DNA of 13,441 bases from Gammaproteobacteria bacterium (GCA_027293665.1 JAPUFN010000017.1:1-13441); one strand, 5' to 3'. Shown: positions 1 through 7,484, numbered from the stretch's first letter. Numbers and translations are program-made. The notes: generated by a model not told the origin, from the letters alone.

Positions 1-638
1 ACCGATTCTGCCGCCTTTGCCGGGTCGATGAAGGCGGTGGCAAGCCAGCCATCGCCGCGCTCGCCGACGCGTTGCAGCGCGCGTTGCGAGTTGCCGCCGA
101 TCCAGATCGCTAGAACTGCGCCTTGCGGTGGCGTCGGTTCAAGGGCCATCGCGTGCGAGCTGTAGTATTCGCCCTGAAATTCAACGCAGCTTTCACCCCA
201 GTAAGCGCGTATGAGATCGATCGCCTCGTCCATCCGCCGGCCGCGATTGATGAAAGATTCTTCCAATGCGTCGTATTCGGCTTGCTGCCAGCCAACACCG
301 ACCCCCAGCCGCACCCGGCCCCCGGAGAGCGTATCCAGGGTGCTGATCTGCTTGGCCACGAGCACCGGCTGGCGCTGCGGCAGCACGAGCACCTCGGTGC
401 CGAGGCCGATTCTGCTGGTGACCGCAGCCACATACGACAGCACGACGATGGCCTCCATGATGGGCATCTGCGGGGGATAGATCGGTGCTGCGCGATCCTC
501 GGTGGGATAGCCCATCACCACATGGTCGAACATGTCCAGCTGGTCGTAACCGATGTCTTCGATTGCTTTGGCAAGCCGCATCACACCCTGCGGTCCCTCG
601 CGATAGGCCACGCTCGGAAACTCAACACTCAACTTCAT
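1..638 (-). CDS. LLM-class (luciferase-like) flavin/F420-dependent oxidoreductase, N-terminal part
   Basis: The minus strand is open from an ATG at 638 to the left edge, giving 212 residues with the C-terminus outside the window. The protein starts MKLSVEFPSV and has the TIM-barrel pattern of bacterial luciferase-like monooxygenases. A segment near residues 73-91 (TSRIGLGTEVLVLPQRQPV) is followed by KQISTLDTLSGGRVRLGVGVGW (residues 96-117), then a region around 178-200 with WIGGNS and GERGDGWL. This is the signature of the F420-type LLM families, and similar proteins may use FMN. Such enzymes act in the cytoplasm on small organic substrates; the substrate cannot be read from the sequence. The leader reads GGAAAGGGATGGACGGGTT before ATG, purine rich but with no ideal Shine-Dalgarno. 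The gene diverges from the Nudix gene. Family assignment is firm; cofactor choice is open. Confidence 0.88.
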   Translation of the reverse strand, partial: MKLSVEFPSVAYREGPQGVMRLAKAIEDIGYDQLDMFDHVVMGYPTEDRAAPIYPPQMPIMEAIVVLSYVAAVTSRIGLGTEVLVLPQRQPVLVAKQISTLDTLSGGRVRLGVGVGWQQAEYDALEESFINRGRRMDEAIDLIRAYWGESCVEFQGEYYSSHAMALEPTPPQGAVLAIWIGGNSQRALQRVGERGDGWLATAFIDPAKAAES

Positions 639-769
639 AACCCGTCCATCCCTTTCCTTCTATTTCTCTGTATCAATGAGTTCGTCATCTGTGGCGCTAA
701 CATAACTGCTCTGGCAGTTCAGGTAAAAAGTCTTTAGCCTGCGCGCTTCGCAAGCGACCACCATTGAGT
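639..769. promoter_or_regulatory. Divergent intergenic region with perfect 6-4-6 inverted repeat
   Basis: This 131-bp spacer separates the starts of the LLM oxidoreductase (minus) and the Nudix hydrolase (plus), so it must hold at least one promoter. It contains a perfect inverted repeat, AACTGC-TCTG-GCAGTT, at 704-719, and a smaller hairpin, CGCTT-CGC-AAGCG, at 744-756 just ahead of the Nudix start. The 16-bp repeat could be an operator for a dimeric regulator or an RNA hairpin. I could not place convincing -35/-10 pairs in it. Confidence 0.4.
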
Positions 770-1516
770 ATGTCCGCCGTCCAACCGATCCGCCCTGCCG
801 CCACCGTGATTATCGTTCGCGAAGCGGCGGTCAGTTTCGAGATTTTCATGCTACGCCGCACCAGCAAGGCATCCTTTGCCAGCGGCATGTACGTTTTTCC
901 CGGTGGTCGGGTGGACGGTGATGATCATCTGCACAAGTACGACGCACACCGAACTGGCCCCTCCGCGGCACAACTGCTGCAACAATCGGCGTTGGGTCTG
1001 GAATGGCGCGGCTACTGGATTGCAGGGATTCGTGAGAGCTTCGAAGAAGCGGGATTGCTGTTGGCCTACACGACTGACGGCGATCTGCTCAGCTATGACG
1101 ACGCAAACCGTGAGCGCTTTGAGGCGTATCGACATCCATTGCACGCGGGTGAAACGAGCATGATCGAAATCTGTGAACAGGAAAGCCTGAGCCTGGCTGT
1201 TGATCGCATTCATTTCGTGAATCGGTTTGTTACGCCTTTAGGGCGACCGAGACGATTTGATACGCGTTTCTTCCTGGCGGAGGCGCCTCCGGGGCAAACC
1301 GGCGGCCACGACGACAAAGAAACGGTAGACAGCATCTGGATCTCGCCACAGGAGGCGCTGGTGCGCAACGCAGCGAAGGAATTCGATTTGATGAACGTCA
1401 CGCGAATCCAGCTGGAGATGCTGGCTCGCCACGAATCCAGGGCTGTGGTCGTGGACTGGGCCGGGAAGAAACAAGCTTTCCCGGTGCATCGTCCGGTCGT
1501 GCCCGTCGATCTATAG
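770..1516 (+). CDS. Nudix hydrolase, NUDT19-like (putative CoA/acyl-CoA diphosphatase)
   Basis: This is a 248-residue Nudix protein. The strand before the Nudix helix reads MYVFPGGRVDGDD (residues 40-52), and the core helix motif IRESFEEAGLLL lies at 87-98. These two halves are separated by about 28 more residues than in the canonical GX5EX7REUXEEXGU box. Such an inserted Nudix box is typical of the NUDT19/RP2 group, whose characterised mammalian member cleaves CoA and acyl-CoA to 3',5'-ADP and phosphopantetheine. The metal-binding REXXEE glutamates (E89, E92, E93) are present. CoA as substrate is inferred, helped by nearby CoA-linked genes (MaoC, SDR). I chose ATG 770; an in-frame TTG at 764 adds two residues, and neither has a clear ribosome-binding site. 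Confidence 0.85.
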   Translation: MSAVQPIRPAATVIIVREAAVSFEIFMLRRTSKASFASGMYVFPGGRVDGDDHLHKYDAHRTGPSAAQLLQQSALGLEWRGYWIAGIRESFEEAGLLLAYTTDGDLLSYDDANRERFEAYRHPLHAGETSMIEICEQESLSLAVDRIHFVNRFVTPLGRPRRFDTRFFLAEAPPGQTGGHDDKETVDSIWISPQEALVRNAAKEFDLMNVTRIQLEMLARHESRAVVVDWAGKKQAFPVHRPVVPVDL

Positions 1517-1630
1517 GGTTGCTTCAGTCAGTTACCACTTTATCTCGCGACTACTGATTGACCTGTGAGGCTGTTACAAACGGCCGGTTTTCTCCATGAT
1601 GGTGGCCGGACTGGGAATCGACGAAGGCAC

Positions 1631-3127
1631 TTGGATCCAATAAGTTATACCTCGGAGCTGAAACGTGAAGGCAAGCTTTCCGTGCGGCTCAAGATCGCGC
1701 AGGGGCTGGGTGCGCTGCCGGACTCATTAAAAGATTACGCGTTTAAAGCTTTTCTACTGTTGTACTACGACCGCGTGCTTGGCATGCCTTCCTCGTGGGC
1801 GGCGGGTGCGTTGTTTATCGCGCTGGTGGTAGACGCGATATCTGATCCACTTGTGGGTTCGTTGTCCGATAATTTCCGTTCAAAGTTTGGCCGCCGGCAT
1901 CCTTTCATGTTTGCCGCGGCACTGCCTTTGGGTTTCGCGATCTTTCTGCTCTTTTCTCCGCCAGCCAGCCTCGATGAGGTTGGCCTCTTTTTCTGGTTGC
2001 TCACGTTTACAATATCTACCAGGGTCGCAATGACGTTTTTCTATGTCCCCTGGAGTGCTCTCTTCGCTGAATTCACCGAGGACTATGTCGAGCGCAGCGT
2101 TCTTGCTTCTTATCGGATGCTGGTGGTTTTCGTCGGATTACTGATATTCGTTTTTGCCGTTTACTCAGAGGTCTTCGCAAGTAATGAGGCGTATCCGGAG
2201 GGGCAACTCAACCCCGATGCTTATCCCAGGTTCGCAATGGTGCTGGGGATATGCCTGGCTCTTCCGGCATTTTTGACCACCTGGTTCACTCGCAACGAAG
2301 TGCCGTATCTGTTGCAGCCGGTGGAACCAACGCGATTTTCCGTTGCCCAGACCCTGCGTGAGGTTCGCCTGGCATTAAGCAATCGAAACTTTCGTGTCCT
2401 TTTTTTATGCGTGCTCTTTACCTTCATTCTCGGCGGAACCAGTGGCGCGTTTGAGATATACATGCGTACCTATTTCTGGGGGTTGGCGAGCGAGGATTTA
2501 CGTTGGTTTGCGTTGTCTGCGATCGGTGCGATCGCGGTGCTCGTACTGATTCCACCATTGCAGAAACGCTTTGATAAAAAGAATCTGCTGGTTGGTGCTC
2601 TATTCCTGCTGCTGTTCGATGGGATGTTCTTAGTCTGTATGCGATTCGTCGATGTGCTCCCGGACAATGGTGACCCGCGACTGTTGTGGTTGCTGGTGGG
2701 TAATGGAGTTCTGCGGGGCGCCCTTCTTGGCATATTGCTCGTAATGTTCGTCTCGATGCTGGCGGATCTACTCGACAAGCAGGAATTGGATACTGGTCGC
2801 CGCCAGGAAGGTATTTTCATGTCGTCGATTTCTTTTTCCGCCAAGGCGACGAGCGGGTTTGGGTTATTGCTCGCCGGTGTGTTGCTCGAGTACGTGATCA
2901 GGTTTCCGCAGGGTAGCGCTGGTGTCTCACCGGCCGATCTCGATGCTCAGACCGTGTTCCGTCTCGGGCTGATGGACGGCATCGTGGTTCCGCTTTTCTA
3001 TATCATCCCTTTTACTTTCCTTGCGCGCGGTTATGACCTCACCCGGCAGGATCACGAGGAAGTACAACGGAAATTGACGCTGGTTCGAGTAAATCGAGGA
3101 GCAGCTCAGTCTGGCGGAGCCTCCTAG
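1631..3127 (+). CDS. MFS transporter, GPH/MelB-like (MFS_2) cation symporter family
   Basis: This polytopic inner-membrane protein of about 500 residues has roughly 12 hydrophobic segments. The N-terminal half carries the family signature DAISDPLVGSLSDNF followed by GRRHPFM, matching the D-x-x-x-DP-x-x-G-x-x-SD...GRRxP motif of the MelB/GPH sugar-cation symporters. Many uncharacterised proteobacterial members exist and the cargo is unknown. The start is uncertain. The frame is open from GTG 1565, TTG 1631 has a GAAGG only 3 nt upstream, and GTG 1682 begins just before the conserved region with GAAGG 10 nt upstream. I used 1631 because it leaves a short tail before the conserved KLSVRLKIAQGLG. 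The gene lies 42 nt ahead of maoC and may supply substrate to that pathway. Confidence 0.82.
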   Translation: MDPISYTSELKREGKLSVRLKIAQGLGALPDSLKDYAFKAFLLLYYDRVLGMPSSWAAGALFIALVVDAISDPLVGSLSDNFRSKFGRRHPFMFAAALPLGFAIFLLFSPPASLDEVGLFFWLLTFTISTRVAMTFFYVPWSALFAEFTEDYVERSVLASYRMLVVFVGLLIFVFAVYSEVFASNEAYPEGQLNPDAYPRFAMVLGICLALPAFLTTWFTRNEVPYLLQPVEPTRFSVAQTLREVRLALSNRNFRVLFLCVLFTFILGGTSGAFEIYMRTYFWGLASEDLRWFALSAIGAIAVLVLIPPLQKRFDKKNLLVGALFLLLFDGMFLVCMRFVDVLPDNGDPRLLWLLVGNGVLRGALLGILLVMFVSMLADLLDKQELDTGRRQEGIFMSSISFSAKATSGFGLLLAGVLLEYVIRFPQGSAGVSPADLDAQTVFRLGLMDGIVVPLFYIIPFTFLARGYDLTRQDHEEVQRKLTLVRVNRGAAQSGGAS

Positions 3128-3128
3128 G

Positions 3129-3169
3129 TTATGCATAATCCCCGTATACGTTAACAACCGGGGAAAACC
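3129..3169 (+). promoter_or_regulatory. Palindrome-rich leader between the MFS gene and the maoC-like gene
   Basis: The 42-bp gap contains a perfect 10-bp palindrome, TTATGCATAA, at 3129-3138. Next is an inverted repeat, CCCCG (3140-3144) and CGGGG (3159-3163), whose loop holds CGTATACG and GTTAAC palindromic words. The right arm is the only purine-rich element ahead of the GTG start at 3170, with 6 nt spacing, so a hairpin here would cover the likely ribosome-binding site. Whether it forms or matters is unknown. Confidence 0.35.
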
Positions 3170-3646
3170 GTGTCAGATATTCAAAACGCATACGAGGCGC
3201 TGTCAGCGCGCATTGGTGAAGAGCGCGCGCCGACGCAGTGGTTTGAAGTCACGCAGGATCGCATCAATGATTTCGCCGATGTGACATTGGATCATCAGTG
3301 GATTCACATCGATGAAGAAAAAGCGAAGGCAGGCCCCTTTGGGACACCCATTGCCCATGGCCAGCTGACGCTGTCGATCATGAGCCACCTGCCACGCGAA
3401 GCGAGTGAAGAGAACGTCGGACTGCCGCAACTGCCGGGTCAGAAGCTCACGATCAACTACGGGTTCGATCGCATTCGTTTCCCGACACCAGTGCCCGTTG
3501 GCTCAATGATCCGCACCACGAGCACTCTCAAGCGGGTGGAAATAAAAGGCGAGATGATCGAAACAATGAACGAAGTCGTGCTCGAAGTTCAGGGATCTGA
3601 AAAACCGGCGGTCGTGGCTGAAAGTCTGGCCAGGTTGGTTTTCTGA
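3170..3646 (+). CDS. MaoC/NodN-like dehydratase ((R)-enoyl-CoA hydratase family)
   Basis: This 158-residue single hot-dog-fold protein is of the MaoC/NodN type. The hydratase-2 signature is seen as DVTLDHQWIHIDEEKA (residues 37-52), with the catalytic pair D41 and H46 in D-x4-H spacing, followed by GPFGTPIAHGQLTLS (55-69), which shapes the acyl-CoA tunnel in the family. Such enzymes hydrate trans-2-enoyl-CoA or related thioesters in the cytoplasm. The chain length and true substrate here are not deducible. Translation starts at GTG 3170; the protein then reads MSDIQNAYEAL, usual for this family. The stop codon overlaps the SDR start by one base (TGATG), so the two are translationally coupled and probably act on consecutive intermediates. 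Confidence 0.9.
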   Translation: MSDIQNAYEALSARIGEERAPTQWFEVTQDRINDFADVTLDHQWIHIDEEKAKAGPFGTPIAHGQLTLSIMSHLPREASEENVGLPQLPGQKLTINYGFDRIRFPTPVPVGSMIRTTSTLKRVEIKGEMIETMNEVVLEVQGSEKPAVVAESLARLVF

Positions 3647-4425
3647 TGGATGCAGTTTCGCTGTTCGATCTCACCGGCAAAATAGCGGTGCTCACCGGGG
3701 CATCCAAAGGCATCGGCAAAGCTCTGGCTGAAGGACTTGCGCTTGCCGGTGCCAAGGTGGTGATTTCAAGCCGCAAGGAAGACGTGTGTCAGGCGACAGC
3801 TGCTGGGATAAATGAACTGTGCGGCGAGGATCGCGCGATCGCGGTTGCCTGTAACGTTGGTTACAAAGAGCAACTGCAGAACCTCGTGGACGAGACTCAC
3901 AAGCAACTCGGCAGCATCGATATTCTGATCGGTAACGCCGGGGTAAACCCATTTTTCGGTCCTTCGTCGGAAATCCCTGACGAAGCGTTCGACAAAACCA
4001 TGAACAGCAACGTGAAGTCCAATCACTGGCTGTGCCACATGGTTCTACCCGAGATGGTCGAGAAACGCGATGGTACGATCATCATCACCTCTTCCAACGG
4101 CGGATTTCTGCCATCGACACATCTGGGCGCCTACGCGATATCCAAAGCGGCGGATCTTGCGCTCGTACGTAATCTCGCGGCTGAATATGGTCCGCACAAC
4201 ATTCGCGTGAACGCGCTTTGTCCGGGGCTTTTCAAAACCGATTTTTCCGCGGCACTCTGGCAGGATGCCGCGGGTAACGAAATACCAGCCGATGGCATTG
4301 TACTCCGGCGCTTTGGTGAACCTGAAGAACTGCGGGGCGTAGCGGTGTTTCTTGCTTCCCGCGCTGCAAGCTACATGACCGGACAGGCCCTCATCATCGA
4401 TGGCGGTCATGTGATGGTGCGATAA
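3646..4425 (+). CDS. SDR-family NAD(P)-dependent oxidoreductase
   Basis: This classical short-chain dehydrogenase has the usual length, 259 residues. The Rossmann glycine motif TGASKGIG sits at 17-24, NAG at 97-99, and the catalytic Ser about 150 (TSSNGG) with Tyr163 and Lys167 in YAISK. The PG motif of the substrate loop is at 193-194 (NALCPGLFKTDF), and the C-terminal strand reads YMTGQALIIDGG. SSR at the end of the second beta strand (41-43) would suit NADP(H), but this is inference. The ATG overlaps the maoC stop by one base and the next gene starts 13 nt downstream. With the MaoC hydratase, a 3-hydroxyacyl-CoA or 3-ketoacyl-CoA redox step is plausible but unproven. Confidence 0.93.
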   Translation: MDAVSLFDLTGKIAVLTGASKGIGKALAEGLALAGAKVVISSRKEDVCQATAAGINELCGEDRAIAVACNVGYKEQLQNLVDETHKQLGSIDILIGNAGVNPFFGPSSEIPDEAFDKTMNSNVKSNHWLCHMVLPEMVEKRDGTIIITSSNGGFLPSTHLGAYAISKAADLALVRNLAAEYGPHNIRVNALCPGLFKTDFSAALWQDAAGNEIPADGIVLRRFGEPEELRGVAVFLASRAASYMTGQALIIDGGHVMVR

Positions 4426-4438
4426 CGGTGAACTGTTG

Positions 4439-5659
4439 ATGGAAATCCGGCCTTACGACAAAAAGCGGGATCTTAGAAATGCCGAGAGAATCTGGCATGA
4501 AATCGGCTGGGTGGAAACTCCGCAGCAGGCAAGCCACCTCAAGGATTTTCTCAGTACCGGCAGTTGCCTGACAGGGTGCTTGAACGGTGGCGCAGAGTGT
4601 CTGGTGCACACAGTGCCGGGTTCCATCCGGTATCTCGAGGAGGAACTGAAACTGTGTGTGGTCACAGCGGTCACGACCAGTCGAATTGCCCGCAGGCAGG
4701 GATTTGCGCAGAAAATTACCGCGTTGCAACTGGCCGAAGCTGCACTCGAAGGCGCCGAAGTGGCGGCACTCGGCATATTCGATCAGGGTTTTTACGACAA
4801 GGTTGGCTTCGGTACCGGCAGCTACGAACACACCTTCAAATTCGATCCGGCGACTCTGCTCGTCGATCGTGAATTTGGCGTGCCTACACGCCTGGACAAA
4901 GGTGACTGGAAAGACATGCACGCGGCAATGATCTCGCGCCTGCGCGGCCACGGTGGCTGTAACCTGGATCCACCGATTCTCATGAAAGCCGAAGCCGGAT
5001 TTGCTGAAAACGGTTTCGGGCTGGGTTACTACACCGGTGATGAGCTGACGCATTTCTTCTGGTGTGACGGGAAAGGTGAGCATGGCCCTTATGTCATTGT
5101 GATGATCGCGTACCGGAATAAGGATCAGCTTCTGGAGCTGCTGGCTTTGATAAAATCGCTTGCGGATCAGGTATCTTCGGTGGAGATGAACGAACCACAG
5201 CATCTGCAGCTGCAGTCGCTCCTGCGCGAGCCGTTTCGCACCCGCCGTAACACCAAGAACTCCGAACATGCCAACCGTCATCACACGGCTGCCTGGTGGC
5301 AGATTCGAATCCTCAATCTGGCTGAATGCCTTGCGCGCCATCACTGGGCCGGAGATGCTTTTGCGTTCAACCTCAGGTTGAGCGATCCGATCGAGCGACA
5401 CCTGCCGGATAACAACTGGCAGGGTGTGGGCGGCGACTACGTCGTAAAAATTGGTGCAACCTCCGGCCTGGAAAAAGGTCTGCAAACCGGATTGCCTGAG
5501 CTGACCGCGAGCGTGAATGCTTTTTCACGACTCTTTTTCGGCGTGGTCAGCGCAACCGGCTTAAGTTACACAGATCACTTTGAGCTCGAGGCGCCACTGA
5601 TGGCGCAACTGGATGCAGCCTTCTGCCTGCCCACTCCGAGAACGACATGGAACTTCTAG
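4439..5659 (+). CDS. Eis-like GNAT acetyltransferase with SCP2-type C-terminal domain
   Basis: This 406-residue protein has the architecture of the Eis (enhanced intracellular survival) family: an N-terminal GNAT domain, a second GNAT-like domain and a sterol-carrier (SCP2)-like C-terminus. The acetyl-CoA-binding strand-loop is VVTAVTTSRIARRQGFA (residues 74-90). The Tyr corresponding to the Eis general acid (Y126 in M. tuberculosis Eis) is Y119 in GFYDKVGFGTG. The chain ends ...TTWNF, so the C-terminal residue is Phe, as in Eis, where the terminal carboxylate of F402 serves as general base. SCP2-like features include FAFNLRLSDP (307-316) and a late helix near 358-368. The amine substrate is unknown. 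I chose ATG 4439; an in-frame TTG sits one codon upstream. The end overlaps the next gene by 13 nt. Confidence 0.85.
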   Translation: MEIRPYDKKRDLRNAERIWHEIGWVETPQQASHLKDFLSTGSCLTGCLNGGAECLVHTVPGSIRYLEEELKLCVVTAVTTSRIARRQGFAQKITALQLAEAALEGAEVAALGIFDQGFYDKVGFGTGSYEHTFKFDPATLLVDREFGVPTRLDKGDWKDMHAAMISRLRGHGGCNLDPPILMKAEAGFAENGFGLGYYTGDELTHFFWCDGKGEHGPYVIVMIAYRNKDQLLELLALIKSLADQVSSVEMNEPQHLQLQSLLREPFRTRRNTKNSEHANRHHTAAWWQIRILNLAECLARHHWAGDAFAFNLRLSDPIERHLPDNNWQGVGGDYVVKIGATSGLEKGLQTGLPELTASVNAFSRLFFGVVSATGLSYTDHFELEAPLMAQLDAAFCLPTPRTTWNF

Positions 5660-6411
5660 TCAAGCACCTGGTAGTCGATGACATTCCGGTGGAACTGCGG
5701 CGTAACAAGCGCCGGAAAACACGAATGGGTCTGGCCTTTGATCCCGCGGGTACGGTGATAGTCGATGCGCCGATGGATGCCTCGGACAGCGAGGTTTGTG
5801 CAGTCATCCACGAACATGCCCGCTGGCTGCGCCATCGGCTGGCGAAAATCCGCTCCGAGGCGGCATGCGTGGCGCTGCCGCGACACGAAAGTGGCGAGCT
5901 CGTGCAGTATCTCGGCAACGCCTTTGAGCTTCTCGTGAGCGCCGGTGGCCAGTCGGTCTCACTCACACACCGTGATCCGCAGTTGGACCTGTTCGAGAGC
6001 GTGCAGGGCATTCGTGGCAGATTGACGATCACCCATCCGGAACCCACCGCGGAAAACGTTCGTGGTCTCCTCAATGGCTGGTACACGCGGATGGCACGTG
6101 AAATCCTGGGTGAGCGTCTGGCGTACTGGCGCCATCTACCGTGGCTCGACGGGGAAAGTCCGCCGTGGCGCATCCGTTTTATGCGCAGCCAGTGGGGCAG
6201 TTGCAGCGCAGCCGGTAAGATTGCGCTGAATACCCATCTGATCAAGACGCCGGGCCGGTTGATCGACTACGTCGTGCTGCATGAACTGTGTCATCTGCGG
6301 CACCACAATCATGGCAGGCGATTTTATGGGCTGTTGACCAAATACATGTCCGACTGGTCGGCTCGCAGCACCGAGCTTGATCGTTTTCTGCCAGTCCTGC
6401 TGCACGAATGA
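5647..6411 (+). CDS. YgjP/DUF45-type zinc metallopeptidase (M48-like)
   Basis: This 254-residue member of the YgjP-like metallopeptidase domain family (PF01863, formerly DUF45) shows the hallmark region SQWGSCSAAGKIALN (181-195), then IDYVVLHELCHL (206-217) and NHGRRFY (221-227). That gives an HExxH zinc motif at 212-216 with the likely third ligand at H222. The N-terminal part has the beta-rich RRKTRMGLAFDPAG pattern typical of the family. Homologues are often annotated as M48 peptidases, and E. coli YgjP has been linked to nucleotide metabolism in databases, so the reaction is unsettled. The start overlaps the Eis-like gene by 13 nt and the stop overlaps rsgA in ATGA. This suggests co-translation rather than functional linkage. 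Confidence 0.9.
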   Translation: MELLVKHLVVDDIPVELRRNKRRKTRMGLAFDPAGTVIVDAPMDASDSEVCAVIHEHARWLRHRLAKIRSEAACVALPRHESGELVQYLGNAFELLVSAGGQSVSLTHRDPQLDLFESVQGIRGRLTITHPEPTAENVRGLLNGWYTRMAREILGERLAYWRHLPWLDGESPPWRIRFMRSQWGSCSAAGKIALNTHLIKTPGRLIDYVVLHELCHLRHHNHGRRFYGLLTKYMSDWSARSTELDRFLPVLLHE

Positions 6412-7484
6412 CCACGACGGACTCAACAGCCGCCACACCATCATTGGGCGACCTGGGCTGGTCGGGTTTCTTCCAGCAGCAGCTGACTCTCGAAGAGCTC
6501 GAAATTTGCCGGCCGGGGCGGGTGTTCGCCGTGCAACGCACCGGTCTGACCTTACAACTTGAGGGTGCTGAGCTGGCAGCGCCGCTGGGTGGGCGCTGGT
6601 TCCAACTGCCGGTCGAGGAACGGCCGACCATTGGCGACTGGGTGCTTGTCGATATTGCGAAACAAAGCATTCACAGACTGCTCGAGCGCAAGAGTCTGCT
6701 TAAACGGATGAGCGTATCGCGACCCGGGGATCTGCAGCTCATCGCCGCAAACGTCGACACCATGTTCCTCGTGAGTTCCTGTAACGAAGAATTCAATCTC
6801 TCCCGCATGGAGCGGTATCTGACTCTAGCGCTGGATGCCGGGGTGCAAGGTGTCGTTGTGCTCACCAAAGCGGATCTGACGGACGAATCTGAATCGTTCG
6901 TTGAGCAGACCCGGACGTTGCGCAGCGATCTGGTGATCGAACTGGTGAACGCGCTGGATAGTGATTCGTTAGATGGATTGCGTGCCTGGTGTCAACCGGG
7001 TCACACGATCTCGCTGCTCGGTTCTTCCGGCGTGGGTAAATCCACGTTGATCAACTCGCTGGCCGGAGATCTCGTGCAACTGACGAGAGATATTCGCGAC
7101 AATGATTCGAAGGGGCGCCATACGACGACCCACCGCTCACTGCACCTGATCCCGGGAGGTGCCTTGCTGCTCGACTCTCCGGGCATGCGCGAGCTTGCGA
7201 TCGCCGACGCTGAAAGCGGTGTGTTGAGCCTGTTCGATGACATTGAGGCCCTGGCACGCGAGTGCAAATTTACCGATTGTGCGCATGAGTCAGAACCCGG
7301 CTGCCGCATCAGGATTGCGCTGGAAGATGGCTCAGTCGATGAGCGCCGGTTGGAGAACTATCGCAAGCTGAAGCGCGAAGAGATCCACAATACCGAAACC
7401 GTCGCCCAGCGACATAGCCGCAACCGGCAGTTTTCCAAGCGAGTAAAACAGGTCATCGAATCCTCGCACAAACATCGAGATTGA
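6408..7484 (+). CDS. rsgA: Ribosome small subunit-dependent GTPase A
   Basis: RsgA is a circularly permuted GTPase that binds the 30S subunit late in its maturation. This 358-residue protein has an N-terminal OB-fold region (around 35-85, GRVFAVQRTG to PTIGDWVLVD). The GTPase motifs come in permuted order: G4 TKAD at 153-156, G1 GSSGVGKST at 205-213, the switch RHTTTHR region around 237-243 (G2), and G3 DSPG at 256-259. A zinc-knuckle tail follows, with C286, C291, H293 and C299 as metal ligands. Length and order are those of intact RsgA. The start ATG shares ATGA with the upstream stop, so translation is coupled to the YgjP-like gene. The C-terminal tail is basic, as expected for rRNA contact. 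Confidence 0.96.
   Translation: MTTTDSTAATPSLGDLGWSGFFQQQLTLEELEICRPGRVFAVQRTGLTLQLEGAELAAPLGGRWFQLPVEERPTIGDWVLVDIAKQSIHRLLERKSLLKRMSVSRPGDLQLIAANVDTMFLVSSCNEEFNLSRMERYLTLALDAGVQGVVVLTKADLTDESESFVEQTRTLRSDLVIELVNALDSDSLDGLRAWCQPGHTISLLGSSGVGKSTLINSLAGDLVQLTRDIRDNDSKGRHTTTHRSLHLIPGGALLLDSPGMRELAIADAESGVLSLFDDIEALARECKFTDCAHESEPGCRIRIALEDGSVDERRLENYRKLKREEIHNTETVAQRHSRNRQFSKRVKQVIESSHKHRD

Noticed and set aside
123..737. Plus-strand open frame of 204 codons at the left edge
   Set aside because: It is antisense to the LLM oxidoreductase, whose conserved blocks on the minus strand are unmistakable, and it runs through the intergenic region.
4394..5485. Long minus-strand open frame (363 codons) opposite the Eis-like gene
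   Set aside because: The plus-strand protein has clear GNAT and SCP2 motifs, while the minus translation shows no recognisable domain; it is a compositional shadow.
5547..6245. Minus-strand open frame of 232 codons opposite the YgjP-like gene
   Set aside because: Its translation is Arg/Ser-rich low-complexity sequence typical of antisense to a GC-rich gene; the plus strand carries the HExxH peptidase.
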